Origin: Thelephora terrestris
Taxonomy: Eukaryota; Basidiomycota; Agaricomycetes; Thelephorales; Thelephoraceae
DNA length: 64,000 bases
Reading direction: 5' to 3'
NCBI GenBank assembly: GCA_015956445.1
Contig: WIUZ02000005.1
Coordinates: 2,170,001-2,234,000 of the forward strand
The translations under genes and the position numbers were made by a program. Below are positions 1-11,255 of the stretch, in pieces (within the stretch, counting starts at the first letter, position 1; every line of letters begins with the position of its first letter). Under the pieces are notes generated by a model. That model worked only from the letters and a program-made list of their open reading frames with translations, had not been told where the DNA came from and ran no database searches.

Positions 1-1262
1 TCCTGTCAGGGTAGTCAGTGGAAGAGTCGACAGAAGTGTGAAGCGCGAGACGCACACATTGCCTCCCACTGAGGGCAGGGGCACCTGGAATCAGTGATTA
101 CATCTTGATTACATGGTGAGTTCATGTGCACTTTTCAATAATTGTAATCACCGATTCCAGGTTGATTACATTTCAAATGTTACCTTGACATGTAATCCAA
201 CCAATGTCCACCAATTCCATTTGAAATGTTCTCAACAAATGTTTCTGGGATGCTTTTGACCTGTCAGCAAAAATGATACTGCAATGTAATCAGCATGTTC
301 TTCAATCGTCTGAGATGTAATCTAAATGTGCTCAAAAACATGGGATGTTTTCACAATGTACCCACTGGGCACATTCAGGAAACATTGCTTGGGAACATCT
401 TGAGGAAATTTCAAATGGAGTTGGTGGCAACAGTTGAATTACATGTCAAGGTAACATTTTAAATGTAATCAACCTGGAACCAGCGATTACAATTATTGAA
501 AAGTGCACATGAGCTCACCATGTAATCAAGATGTAATCACCAATTCCAGGTGCCCCTGCCCCCAGTGTCCATACCCAGTTTCCAGACATCATGTTGCCAT
601 ATTGGCGCCGCTCGTCGTCGAATTCTTGATATGGGGCGTAGTCGATGTGGCCCTCGAGGTCTGGACGTGCGAGAAGATTCTTGATGACGTCGCGAGGGTT
701 CCGATACCAAACTTCGTACCCCGCAGTCTTCCACTCGGGAGGGCGAGTCGTTTCGGGGGGAGAACCGTTGTATTTCAAGCAGATGCTCTCCCAGCGGACG
801 TCGCCCACCTGGATTGTGTCGATCTGATGAAGGAGATCCCGGTTGTTGTTAATGGGGGGAGAGCTGCTATGGGGGACAAGCGTTGCAGCCCAAAGCTCGA
901 GGAGCTTGTTGACCTTTCGCCGAGAAAGCTCGGCGTCTGTAAACATGAACTCTGCCAGTTCAAACCCGGCTCTAGACGTGAAGGGAGACCAGTCGTTGTC
1001 TGCCTTGATGGTCGGAGCTTCTGGTGGAACGTTTGGTGAGACGAAATTTCCATGTTTATCACAGCGCAGCCCTGTGAAGGATGAGCAGAGAGTAATGGGA
1101 CATAATTTTGTACGTACCACTCAAATTTGGATGGTAAACTCTACGTAGTTCAGTTAGAGGGATGTTCAGACCGGGGTGATTCTGGTGGACAGAGTTTTCG
1201 TGTTGTCGCAGTCCGCTGGGGGTTTTGCACCTCCGATGACACTTTGTGCATGTGAGTGTCAT
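1..1262 (-). pseudogene. Plavaka transposase copy 1, 5' part, split by a MITE and running off the left edge
   Basis: This is the N-terminal part of a Plavaka-type transposase, a CACTA-related DNA transposon family of basidiomycetes. Exon 1 (1262-1118) encodes a C2H2 zinc finger (CTKC...HENSVH) ending in VYHPNLSG. A GTACGT donor and a CACAG acceptor lead to exon 2 (1071-568), which holds the family blocks FELAEFMFTDAELSRRKVNK, LLELWAATLVPH, PPEWKTAGYEVWYRNPRDV and QYGNMMSGNW. A 501-bp MITE (67-567) interrupts the reading frame directly after NWVW. The exon resumes at 66 and reaches a donor near 55; an intron then runs to about position 3. The remainder lies outside the window. The companion DUF6532-like gene starts 465 bp away on the opposite strand. 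The MITE almost certainly kills this copy. The family call rests on recognised conserved blocks; no catalytic residue is visible in this part. Confidence 0.85.
67..567. mobile_element. CACTG-ended MITE 1 (CACTA-like), 501 bp
   Basis: The element starts CACTGAGGGCAGGGGCACC and ends with the reverse complement, CACTGGGGGCAGGGGCACC. The terminal inverted repeats are about 125 bp long and include the block around TTGATTACATGGTGAG on both arms. The flanks are TCC at 64-66 and TCC at 568-570, a perfect 3-bp target-site duplication. CACT(A/G) ends with a 3-bp duplication are the hallmark of the CACTA/EnSpm group. There is no coding capacity. It sits inside exon 2 of Plavaka copy 1, a member of the superfamily that could have moved it. 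Confidence 0.9.
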
Positions 1263-1639
1263 CCTCGAAGAGAGGGGACGAGTAATAGGAGGGTTGTCGA
1301 GGGACAGATGATGAAAGAAAGATAGATGCGATATTGTTGCCAGGTCAGGGAGGGTCGAACACATGTGCGGGAGCCGAAGGATGCGTGGGGATTGGGGTTG
1401 GATTCTCTCAACACGCGGCCTCAATTTGACCCCTTATCGACCATCCTCCCACCTCTGGCGCCGACAACTCCTCACACTAGTGTCCTCCTGCTTGCGCACC
1501 ATCTCCTCCCACTCGCACATCAACCTTCTCATACGTCTTGATGCGGGGTGGTTCTAGTGGCCAAACCGCAGTAATCCATGCCTCAGCGAAGCAACGTTGT
1601 CCGCCGACATGGACCATGTTCCAGCTCCTCCTTCAGCCC

Positions 1640-1654
1640 ATAAATACCCACCCC
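1640..1654 (+). promoter_or_regulatory. TATA-type core promoter of the DUF6532-like gene, copy 1
   Basis: ATAAATACCCACCCC lies about 87 bp before the ATG at 1727. The second copy of the gene has TATATATTCCCCACCCC at nearly the same distance on the opposite strand (11224-11208). The shared A/T box followed by CCCACCCC supports a conserved core promoter. Confidence 0.55.
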
Positions 1655-1726
1655 TTCAAGCTGCTTTCCCATTCTCCTCAGTCTCGTCCCATATCTATTC
1701 ATATCCCACTCTCATCGGCTCTTTCA

Positions 1727-4055
1727 ATGCCTCCCATGAACACTCACCTCAAGAACAAGTCCACAAACCCTGGGGCTCCCGACATGACACCAGCGCAACG
1801 TGCGGCGGCTGGCCTCCCTCCTCTTAAGAAGAAGGCGCAGACGAAGGATCAGCAAATCGCTGCTCTGAGGGACGAGCTCCGTGTTGCTCAAGAAATGATC
1901 TTGAATGTAAGTTATTCTCCTTTGTGTTATTTGTTTCTGCCTTGTTCTAACGCCCGCCTGCTCATCAGAACCACTTCAACGAACCCGCCGCGCATGACCA
2001 ACGTGTGCAAGCAGCATTGGACGTCTGTTGTGACACGGAACCCGGGAGTGATCCCGACGAGCTTGAGACCGTGCCTGTCAGTTCCAAACGCCAGGCTGCA
2101 TCGTCTGTTCACGCGACGCCAAAGTCTGTCGAACGACCTTGCCCACCAGACCTGACCCCCATACTAATATCACTGGGGGCAAGGGGACCTGGAAACAAGT
2201 GCTTACATGCTGAAAACATTGTGAGACCGGGTGCACTTTTCTCACAATGTTACCACCAATTACAGATGGGAAACATTTCAAATGTTCTCTTGGTATGTGA
2301 CCAAAAATTTTCCACTGGTAACAATCAAAATGTTTCCAAAGAATGTTATTGCAATTTTTCTCACACGCAGGCAAAATGATACTGCGATGTTATGGACATG
2401 TTCTTTGATTTTTTGAGAAACAATTGAAATGTTCTCTGGCATTTAAAAAGCTATTGAAATGTTCTCTGATATTTAGAATACATTTAAGATGTTCCCACTG
2501 GGCACATCATAGAACATTTTGGAGAACATTTTCTGGAAACATTCTGAATGTTGTCGGCTTAAACATTTGGATTCCAGGTCAAGGGAACATTTGAGATGCT
2601 TCTCATCTGTAGTCAGTGGGAAAATTGTGAGAAAAGTGCACCTGGTCTCACAATGTTCTCAGCATGTAAGCACTCGTTTCCAGGTCCCCTTGCCCCCAGT
2701 GTATCTCGCTGTCAGGTTGAAGTGATCCCGTGTGATCGATCCATTCGAATCTTCGGCGATGGCCAACCCCAAAGCCACGGGTCTTGTCGATGACTGGCGG
2801 ACCAAGATCCGTTCTCCCTATGGTAGCATCCAACCTCGGTCTATGATGCTCAACCTGCGGACCCCAGACCGTCAGGGACCACCACGTTCAGCCTCAGTTT
2901 TGATGGCTTCTGTGTCGTCTTCAAGCACTTTGAGTGTAGGTTGTCGTCCCGCTGATTTCCGACCAGCTAACAACCTCCCATCTAGTTTGAGGACTTCCCA
3001 CTACCAACGTTCCTCCTCCCAAGAATGCAGAATAGAAAGAAGGTTTTTCCTGGAATCAAGGATCTGCCCGAACACATCCGCATAAACTTCCGCAACGAGT
3101 TCATCCGCTACGTCTTCAAGCAGACTGCCACCTTAGAGTTACCCTGGGCAAACCCGGAGGTGGATTCACTTCAGGTAATGTATGACGTTGTGTATCCTAC
3201 CTTCCCTGCACGGATTCGGCATAGCGATACTGTTTTCCACCCAGTAAGCATTTCTTACCCCCGCGATCATTCCACCGCTGATGCCGTTGCAAGACACTCT
3301 CGGCTATCGGGGTCCTCCACAATCACCTCGCTGCCGCTGCCATTGTGGCCATACAACAACACCTCACCGGTGTGTTCCGCAAGAAGAGGCTCAATACTCT
3401 TGATGCGAGAGCTGAGTATATCACGCAACTCTTCAAATCCAACCAGGATCATCCGATCATCTGGCGCGAGTATGTTGAGAGCGACATCCCGAACCACCCT
3501 GAAGTCGGAGGATACAAAACGGTATGTTATTTTCCTCACTTTCCCTCCAATCACTTCTAATGCTTTGCGCAGACGAGGCGTGGGGTTTTTCAGTCAGAAC
3601 CTGTCCTGCAAACTATTCTATGCCACTACTCATCGGGTGTTTTGGAGCCGCCCCCTTGCGAAGACCCGGGAATCGGAAACCGGCCGCTGGGTATCATTGC
3701 CCTTGCCGCTGCCACCGTTCGTCCCATTTTCCAATCTTCAGCATCACACTCTAATCCGGGCATACTTCAGGTCGAGTGTGCTCACAAGATGTATTCAACA
3801 GGAGATTTCATCGCCACCAACCAGCAGTTCAGTTCAGATCTCTGGGGTCCTACAACGGAAAAGTTCATGGACTACCTCGTCAAGGACCTTGCTGAGAAGC
3901 ATTGGAATTCCATTTTTAGTGCACTGACCTTCTTCTCTGCGCGACTTACCAAGGAAGAGGCCGTCCACAGCCACGATCCGGAGGAAATGGATGAACGTGT
4001 GCCGCTCCCCCTTTCCGATCCCCCCTCCCCTGGGCCCTCTACTCGTTCCGCCTGA
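1727..4055 (+). pseudogene. DUF6532-like companion gene of Plavaka, copy 1, split by a MITE
   Basis: The start ATG at 1727 begins MPPMNTHLKNKSTNPGAPDM, paralogous to MVGTRLKNKTTNLGAPVM at 11128 on the minus strand. Exon 1 (1727-1906) continues into a K-rich, coiled-coil-like stretch; the intron 1907-1968 has GTAAGT..CAG ends. Exon 2 is cut at 2170 by MITE 2. Downstream exons match the second copy: RNEFIRYVFK..LPWANPE, a domain ending in IIWREYVESDIPN, GNRPLGIIALAAAT, and a final exon starting VECAHKMYSTGDF. Intron positions are the same in both copies. The helical C-terminal half resembles DUF6532, a family common in Agaricomycetes with no known function. Frame between 2702 and about 3025 could not be followed by eye. 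The Plavaka zinc-finger exon starts 465 bp away, divergently. Confidence 0.65.
2171..2701. mobile_element. CACTG-ended MITE 2 (CACTA-like), 531 bp
   Basis: Both ends read CACTGGGGGCAAGGGGACC inward. The inverted repeats continue for about 125 bp (for example GTGCTTACATGCTGA and GTGCACTTTTCTCACAAT on both arms). The target-site duplication is TAT at 2168-2170 and 2702-2704. It is the same family as MITE 1 at the ends but the interiors differ, so it is a separate subfamily. There is no open reading frame of note. It splits exon 2 of the DUF6532-like gene. Confidence 0.9.
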
Positions 4056-4372
4056 TCCCCCGGTGCACCGTGTATTTACTGTCCATCCGCCAATCACCAA
4101 ACTCTCTCAACACTCGCTCACATTTGCCTCCTTGCTCGTATTGACCAGAATCATGGGACCCTTGTATCAACTGTAATTACCAGATTCTCGTATCAACCGT
4201 AATCACCGGCCTCTCGTTTGCCTCAGTTTCCACTCGTCTATCACCATTATCACAGAACTCTAATATTTGTCGGCTCTTGCCCATCTTCACCGTAATCACG
4301 AAACGCTCGTACTTCACACCTTCCGACTTATTTATCTAGATGATCACATCACATCACTGTCATTACTCAATA

Positions 4373-4508
4373 CACCTTATTTCGGACACTTACCTTGAAC
4401 TTTTCTTTCGGTTTTGCGGTCTCCGACTCACAACTTATATAAGTTGGGACATAGCTTGCAGAAGTTGGTACTTTTCTCTTATTTTTCGCTTTTCCTGAAA
4501 TAAGGTCA
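4373..4508. repeat. small hairpin, possible short MITE
   Basis: ACCTTATTTC at about 4373 is mirrored by GAAATAAGGT ending near 4508, separated by about 115 bp of A/T-rich DNA that itself holds a small palindrome (ACTTATATAAGT). No clean target duplication is seen. Part of the right end (AAATAAGGTCAATTAAA) recurs as a direct repeat at about 5723, beyond the transposase fragment. The stretch 4056-4550 otherwise shows no gene. Confidence 0.3.
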
Positions 4509-4554
4509 ATTAAAGTGTCAGAAAAGCGAATTGCAATGTTGCTGATGAAACACG

Positions 4555-5610
4555 TTGGACCTCGGGCCAATGCACGCACAGATCATTACCCACCTGGACG
4601 ACCTCATCAAAGATCCTGGTCTTCTCATTGGAGATCATCCGTTCCACGAGACGGGTGCCCTGTATAAAACTCAATGGGACCAGGCCATTATTGACCACAT
4701 CCAGTCTGTCCATGACGACTTTCCTCACTTGGAACAGGCCCTTGTTGCTTTTCTCCGAGGCGCTCAGGATAAATGGATTCCTTTTACCAAGGAGTTCCAG
4801 AAGGGATCAGCTATTGCGGGCTCAACTGCTGAGGAACGCCGCCTCTCATTTCGATCACCTACCAACGATCACAGCGAAGGAGCAGGTGCTGTGTGGAAGC
4901 ACTTGTCGAGACAGGCTCCTTCAATGACAACGCACCAGAAAAATGCCCGCCTTTGTATACAGCTCAACCCAGACATCAAGGCCACCTTCTGCAACCTCTC
5001 TGAGATTGACCGCGCATTCGCACGCAAAAAGGCACGAGAGATTGACGCCGCAAGGTTACCGGCCAAGGAACGCGAAGCCCAGGCGAAAGCTGACCACGAG
5101 GCAGCAGATGAAGAACAGAAAGAGGCAGACAGGCTCCGGAGAAATCGGGAAGCGAAGGAAGCTGCGGAACTTGCTATGATTAAGGATTTCCAACCGATCC
5201 TTTGTCGTGACCGGTTCTCGGCTCTCCCGCAAAGCGAACCGTCGAACGACTTCCTCAGGCGTCAGTTGGTGTGGCACCGGTGGGTAGGCGGTGACAAGGA
5301 ACTATCAGCAGGGACCTTCTCAAACATGAACAAAGCAGCGATGAAGAAACTTGTTGCTGGGGCGTTGGACCGTCGGCACCAGGGCAAGGTCACAGCCGAG
5401 CCAGACTGCGGGGATCAAGTTGAGATTGCGGGTGTTGGTATAGTTGCGGTGGATATCGAACTAGAGGACACCGAGTCAGACGTTATGCTCATTGTCGAGA
5501 GCGATACTGATCACAGCAACTTTGACCGTCGCGGTACGCCTTCTCCTCATACATCAGAAAAGGTGGCAGGGTACTTAATTTGCGGTTGTCTGTGCTTACC
5601 CAGCGAATAA
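4555..5610 (+). pseudogene. C-terminal fragment of a basidiomycete transposase-like protein (NDxxEG motif)
   Basis: An open frame of about 350 codons is preceded directly by stop codons and begins without ATG (first codon TTG), so it is the remnant of a longer protein. It contains a region ending TNDHSEGAGAVWKHLSRQ, the NDxxEG block known from the C-terminal part of a widespread Agaricomycete transposase-like family. This is followed by a charged segment rich in K, E, A and R (AKADHEAADEEQKEADRLRR), a likely coiled coil, and then FLRRQLVWHRWVGG. It lies between the two Plavaka units and may be part of a third element. I cannot give the family a firm name; a hAT-like or KDZ-like assignment is possible. 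Confidence 0.55.
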
Positions 5611-7526
5611 GCACGGATAATCTAATTGTATAACCTAGGTCACGAAATTATACAATCTCGACACATCTTATGTCAATTCCGTGAATTGTTTTTCGGGCGG
5701 TTTACGCAGTAGAAAATAAGGTCAATTAAAACTCAGATAAGACGTGGGTAAACTAGGGATAATGACGGAGTAATCAAGGAATAGGGAGCATGCAACCAAG
5801 AGATAATTGTTCGACAAGTTGGAATCAAGTACGGGCGGCTAATAACAGGGTGTCTAGATCTGCGGCTAACTACAACGAAGCGGGGGTCGGGGATGGGGGA
5901 TCTTCAAGGAGCCATGCTTCATGCTCCTCCTCTGCAACCGCTCCTGCCTCAACCTGTGCGTCGCGTGCACGAGCATCTTGGAGCCGAACGAGGGCCTCGA
6001 ATATTGCCTTCCAGTTGTCGTCAGTAAGGCCAGCTACCCTCTTGAGATACTTCTCCGTTGCTGGAAGACAGTTTGCAGACGAGAACTCTTTTGAACTTGG
6101 GACGTAATCACCACTGCGGTGCAAAATGTAACCGCGTTCAACCTGGAAGAGATTCAGTAAATATTTATTGGATCGAGAGAGAAGAGAGAGAACTCACAGC
6201 GGCGGCAGCAAGTGCGAGCACACCAGCTGGGTGCCCGAGATCTTCAGAAGGGAGTCGGACTCGGATACCGTGTGAAGAGAAGTATGTGGCGAAAGCACGA
6301 AGAACTGGGATGGACTGAAATAGGCCTCGGCGTTTCTAAGATCTGCTGTTAATTGGGCTGGGTCCACAAGAAAGACGGGGCACTTACTTCATCATAATAT
6401 CTCTCTTCACCATTGGGAAGCTCAATGGTTCCAGGCCGGAAGTATTCCCAGATGAATGGATATTGACCGGAAGCGAGGAGAGTCTCGATGTAGGCTGACC
6501 TTGCTGCCTTGGAGTCAAGCATCCGTTTGTTGTATTGCGCAGGGATGTACTCGATAGCTGCAGCAAGTCCCTCAGAACCGATCTGGTTTCGAATGACACC
6601 AAGGTCACGGTTGGTCTGTGGGGTGAAGTATGTTAATGTGGTGATGAGCTCGATGACACGAAACACTTACCAGGTGAATGACGGCATCGTTTGCTTGGAG
6701 GCGGTATGGGGAGCCGGGGTAGACGACAGAAAACTCTTGCTGGTATATAGGAAGCAGGGGGTTAGACCATGGTGACCTGCCGGAGAGAACGAGCTTGATG
6801 ATGTGTCGAATAAAGGTGTCGCGGAAGCCAACCGACAGGTTGAACGGCAGGTCCTTTTGTCCAGGAGCCTGAAATTTCCCGGTGTCGTCCTTGAGTTTCT
6901 TCACTTGAAGCGAGTAGATTGCTGGCGGGGGCGTAGCTGCTGCTTGGAAAGATTGCATGTCATCAAAAGCTTGGTGACCTTGGACGTTGTACTGGAATGG
7001 GAAAGATGATTGACCAACGAGTGGATTGATGGTATCTAGTGTGGGCGTCATAGGGTTGGGCAGGCCTGCACCCGACGCGATCGGAAATGATTCGTATTGC
7101 CAAGACATCGGACTGACAACATGGGACGAAGATGATGGCGTCGAGTATGTTGTGTGGGATGAGAGCGTTGGGGTGGGAGTGTGTGTTGGGGTGGAGAAGA
7201 GCGTTGAGGTGGGTGACTGGTGACCAAGAAGTGGGTTCGTGTTCCCAAGGACATGAGGCCAATGGTTCACGAGGCCGGATGGCTTGTTTCGAATTGTTGG
7301 CTGGATGTTGTTGAATGAGGCGTGCGCCTTGGTACGCTTCAGGGCCCTGGGTCAATAGTTGCAGCCCAGAAAATATATTTCTTCCTGTTGTTATCCACCC
7401 TCAAGGAATGAATGGTGGTGTCGGAGATTGCCATTTACAATTGCTCATTCGTTCCGTTTCAGAGTTATAAATGTGCAATCACAGTCGTTTCGCATGGTCC
7501 ATTGTTTCGGGCAGAGGGTTGGCTGG

Positions 7527-7612
7527 GCCCATCGTTTCGGACCAATGGGTAGACTGGGCCCACTGTTTCGGACCAATGGGTAGACTGGGCCCACTGTTTG
7601 GGAACAGGGGTT
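7527..7612. repeat. 31-bp tandem repeat in the left end of foldback 1
   Basis: About two and a half copies of a 31-bp unit beginning GGGCCCA and containing GTTTCGGACCAATGGGTAGA. It is absent from the right end of the same element. Confidence 0.7.
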
Positions 7613-8384
7613 GAGCTGGGCACATTGATTCGGGTCGGTGGTGGAACTGGACCCACAGTATTCCTAATGGGGATTGCAGCAGAATATGCTTATATAATCA
7701 GAAATATTGGGTTGTTTGAAATTGCAATTGAATTTCCAAAAAAGGAAATTTTGATGGCTTAGATAAGCAGGTCATGTGATTTGCTAAAAGCAATATTTGG
7801 GGGGATTATGTAAGTAGGTCATGTGACTTACCAAAACAGGGAGTTTTGATGGCTTATATAAGCAACTTAGGAAGGGTTTGGAATGAAATTACCCAAAAAG
7901 GAAATTCCTTTTTGGGTAATAATTTCCAAAATAGGAAATTCCTTTTTAGGTAATAATTTCCAAAATAGGAAATTCCTTTTTAGGTAATAATTTCCAAAAT
8001 AGGAAATTCTTTTTTAGGTAATAATTTCCAAAAAAAATTGAATTTTTAATTTTAGCAATTTCTATTTTTAGTAATTTTTTTTTAGTGGTTTTTACTTTTA
8101 GTGACTTCATTTTAGTATTACCTTTTCTTAGTATTTTCTTGTTAGTAAAATGGTTTTTTAGTAATTTCTATTTTTAGTGATTTCTATTTTTAATAATTTC
8201 CTTTTGATAATATTTGTTTTTAGTAGTTTTCATGTTCAATAGCTTCTGCTTTTAGTAGTTTCCATTTTTAGTAGTTTCTATTTTTAGTAGTTTCAAAATC
8301 ATTGTGTTATTCAGGTTACTTAATATAGCATATATCTGTTTGTGGTCCTCACTATAATCTAAAGAAGTCCACCTAACCTGACTT

Positions 8385-8665
8385 GGTCTAACATAACCTA
8401 GCCTAACCTGACCTAACCTAACCTAAAATAATCCACCTCACCTAACCTAACCTAACCTAACTTAACCTACCCTAATCTAACCTAATATAGTCCACCTAGC
8501 CCAACCTAATCTAATCTACCCAACTTAACCTAACCTAACCTAACCTAACCTAACCCTGACGTAATCCATCTGAACTAACCCAACATAGTCCATCTAAACC
8601 AACCTAACATAGTCCACCTAACCTGATCTCATGCAGTCCACCTAACCTGACATTGACTAACCTAA
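8385..8665. repeat. telomere-like CCTAA-rich tract, left arm of foldback 1
   Basis: Dense CCTAAC units interspersed with unit variants such as TAGTCCACCTAAC. The inverse tract (TTAGG-rich) is at about 9440-9785 in the right arm. The unit differs from a pure TTAGGG telomere. Confidence 0.8.
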
Positions 8666-11207
8666 CTTACTCTACAGGAGGGTTGGTCTAAACTTGAACA
8701 TAACCTGACTCGACCTCACCCAGCTTGCCAGTATATGGCTTGGGTTATTGAAACATAACATAAATTGTACTGTTTCATATTCCACATCCAACCACACTCA
8801 AGGGCACCTACTGTGCTGAACCTACAAGCTGGTGGACTTACAAGCCTGTAGATCTACAGGCTAGTGGGGATGTGTCTGTCTCTCAAACACTGGGATACCA
8901 CTGCACCCCATGTTCTGTGCTGGCTTATCCACTCAACTGGACCCGTAAGCCAGTCAACTCTTAAACTCATTGGTCCACAAATCCATGGACCCATAACACA
9001 CATAATACACCCAAGTATGTAGCCCATGGACCTATGCACCTATATCCCAACAAATATTTCTGTCACCCAAGTATTCTATGCCAGACCATAACTTGACCCA
9101 TACACTTGTCTGGCCTATTTGCCAGCTGGATATGATTTGTGGGCCAGTGAGTTTAAGAGTTGACTGGCTTACGGGTCCAGTTGAGTGGATAAGCCAGCAC
9201 AGAACATGGGGTGCAGTGGTATCCCGATGTTTGAGAGACAGACACATCCCCACTAGCCTGTAGATCTACAGGCTTGTAAGTCCACCAGCTTGTAGGTTCA
9301 GCACAGTAGGTGCCCTTGAGTGTGGTTGGATGTGGAATATGAAACAGTACAATTTATGTTATGTTTCAATAACCCAAGCCATATACTGGCAAGCTGGGTG
9401 AGGTCGAGTCAGGTTATGTTCAAGTTTAGACCAACCCTCCTGTAGATTAAGTTAGGTTAGTCAATGTCAGGTTAGGTGGACTGCATGAGATCAGGTTAGG
9501 TGGACTATGTTAGGTTGGTTTAGATGGACTATGTTGGGTTAGTTCAGATGGATTACGTCAGGGTTAGGTTAGGTTAGGTTAGGTTAGGTTAAGTTGGGTA
9601 GATTAGATTAGGTTGGGCTAGGTGGACTATATTAGGTTAGATTAGGGTAGGTTAAGTTAGGTTAGGTTAGGTTAGGGTAGGTTAGGTTATGGTAGGTTAG
9701 GTTAGGGTAGGTGAGGTGGATTATTTTAGGTTAGGTTAGGTCAGGTTAGGCTAGGTTATGTTAGACCAAGTCAGGTTAGGTGGACTTCTTTAGATTATAG
9801 TGAGGACCACAAACAGATATATGCTATATTAAGTAACCTGAATAACACAATGATTTTGAAACTACTAAAAATGGAAACTACTAAAAGCAGAAGCTATTGA
9901 ACATGAAAACTACTAAAACAAATATTATCAAAAGGAAATTATTAAAAATAGAAATCACTAAAAATAGAAATTACTAAAAAACCATTTTACTAACAAGAAA
10001 ATACTAAGAAAAGGTAATACTAAAATGAAGTCACTAAAAGTAAAAACCACTAAAAAAAATTACTAAAAATAGAAATTGCTAAAATTAAAAATTCAATTTT
10101 TTTTGGAAATTATTTTGAAAAAAAAATTCCTTTTTTGGAAATTATTACCTAAAAAAGAATTTCCTATTTTGGAAATTATTACCTAAAAAGGAATTTCCTT
10201 TTTGGGTAATTTCATTCCAAACCCTTCCTAAGTTGCTTATATAAGCCATCAAAACTCCCTGTTTTGGTAAGTCACATGACCTACTTACATAATCCTCCCA
10301 AATATTGCTTTTAGCAAATCACATGACCTGCTTATCTAAGCCATCAAAATTTCCTTTTTTGGAAATTCAATTGCAATTTCAAACAACCCAATATTTCTGA
10401 TTATATAAGCATGTGGGAATTTTTGGCAATTAAATGCCTTTTATTACATAAGCAGTCCCAGCTACCAAGCTGACCCACATCCTCGGTACCTGTATAATTG
10501 CCAGCTGTGATCTAATCAGTGAAGGGCTGATGGCCCAGACGCTCGGGAACAGCAACAAATACATTTCCTCCTGCAAGCCTACAGCACAAATATAAAGCTC
10601 AATCACCGACACACCAATTTAATTCTCAGGGATGATACAGACACAAGAATTATAAATTCTGAGCTGCAGCTGCTGCCTGGGTGAGTGAAGGGAGTGAGCC
10701 ATCAACGAAAGTATCGCTGTTCATGCGCACGTACCGGGGATCATAGGAGCTTAAGGGGATTCGCTTTCCACCCACAAATACGTACTCCTCTGTGTCTACC
10801 TCGGTTGGGGCCTCGGATCCAATGACCAGTCGGTCAACATCCTCAGGGCTACTATCTCTCGAAAACTAGGTCGTATTAGATATCAGCGAGAGGAATGCGA
10901 GTGGTTGAATCATCAACTTACCAGTGGCTCCTTTGAAACAGCGGCAGCATCATCGTCCAGATGCTCGAGTGAGGCAAGACGTGCCTCGAGTAAACAAATC
11001 TGGTCGGCCTTTGACAACGCCTTGGCTTGGCACTTCTTGGACGGAATACCTGCCTTGAGTTTAGCAGCTTCTGTCATGACAGGCGCTCCCAGGTTGGTAG
11101 TCTTGTTTTTTAGGCGAGTTCCAACCATGGAAAAAAAAACGGACTAAAGAGTGGTGAGTTGGATACCAAGATGTAGGACAGATGGAATAAGGAGAGTGGG
11201 GGATACG

Positions 11208-11224
11208 GGGGTGGGGAATATATA
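11208..11224 (-). promoter_or_regulatory. TATA-type core promoter of the DUF6532-like gene, copy 2
   Basis: On the minus strand TATATATTCCCCACCCC lies about 96 bp before the ATG at 11128 and matches the element at 1640-1654 of copy 1 in sequence and spacing. Confidence 0.5.
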
Positions 11225-11255
11225 AAAAATGGAATAGCGTGGTGATCTGCTTACC

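Larger units (their letters stand above)
7367..10661. mobile_element. Foldback element 1, 3.3 kb, arms about 1.3 kb, MULE-like 10-bp TSD
   Basis: A long inverted repeat has arms at about 7686-8983 and 9134-10412, almost base for base complementary over most of their length, around a spacer of about 150 bp. The outer ends share a short inverted repeat (CAGAAAATATATTTCTTCC on the left, CAGAATTTATAATTCTTG read inward on the right). The flanks are AGTTGCAGCC (7357-7366) and AGCTGCAGCT (10662-10671), a 10-bp target duplication with two differences. Foldback structure with a 9-11-bp duplication fits non-autonomous Mutator-like elements. It has no transposase. The outermost 250-320 bp on each side are not complementary to each other. 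It is inserted in an alanine-codon run of the DUF6532-like gene. Confidence 0.85.
5870..11128 (-). pseudogene. DUF6532-like companion gene of Plavaka, copy 2, split by foldback 1
   Basis: This is the mirrored paralogue of the gene at 1727-4055. Exon 1 (11128-10922) starts MVGTRLKNKTTNLGAPVM, with a GTAAGT donor. Exon 2 (from 10865) encodes an acidic segment, then VDTEEYVFVGGKRIPLSSYD, and ends in an alanine run where foldback 1 (7367-10661) is inserted. After it the gene resumes: a proline/serine/threonine-rich part (about 7270-6930), then DTFIRHIIK..RSPWSNP, a domain ending PFIWEYFRPGTIELPN, a segment with GHPAGVLALAAA and a final exon starting VERGYILHRSGDYVPSS, stop at 5870. Frame is not continuous by eye just downstream of the foldback (7356-7270). 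Function is unknown; DUF6532-like by the shape of the C-terminal half. It diverges from Plavaka copy 2. Confidence 0.65.

Noticed and set aside
8854-9263. Two mirror-image open frames at the centre of foldback 1
   Set aside because: They are the two arms of the inverted repeat read on opposite strands, with no domain and no flanking gene signals.
8385-9785. Regular CCTAAC repeats as a CRISPR array or true telomere
   Set aside because: Units are 5-6 bp without spacers and lie inside an inverted-repeat element in the chromosome interior; the organism is a fungus.
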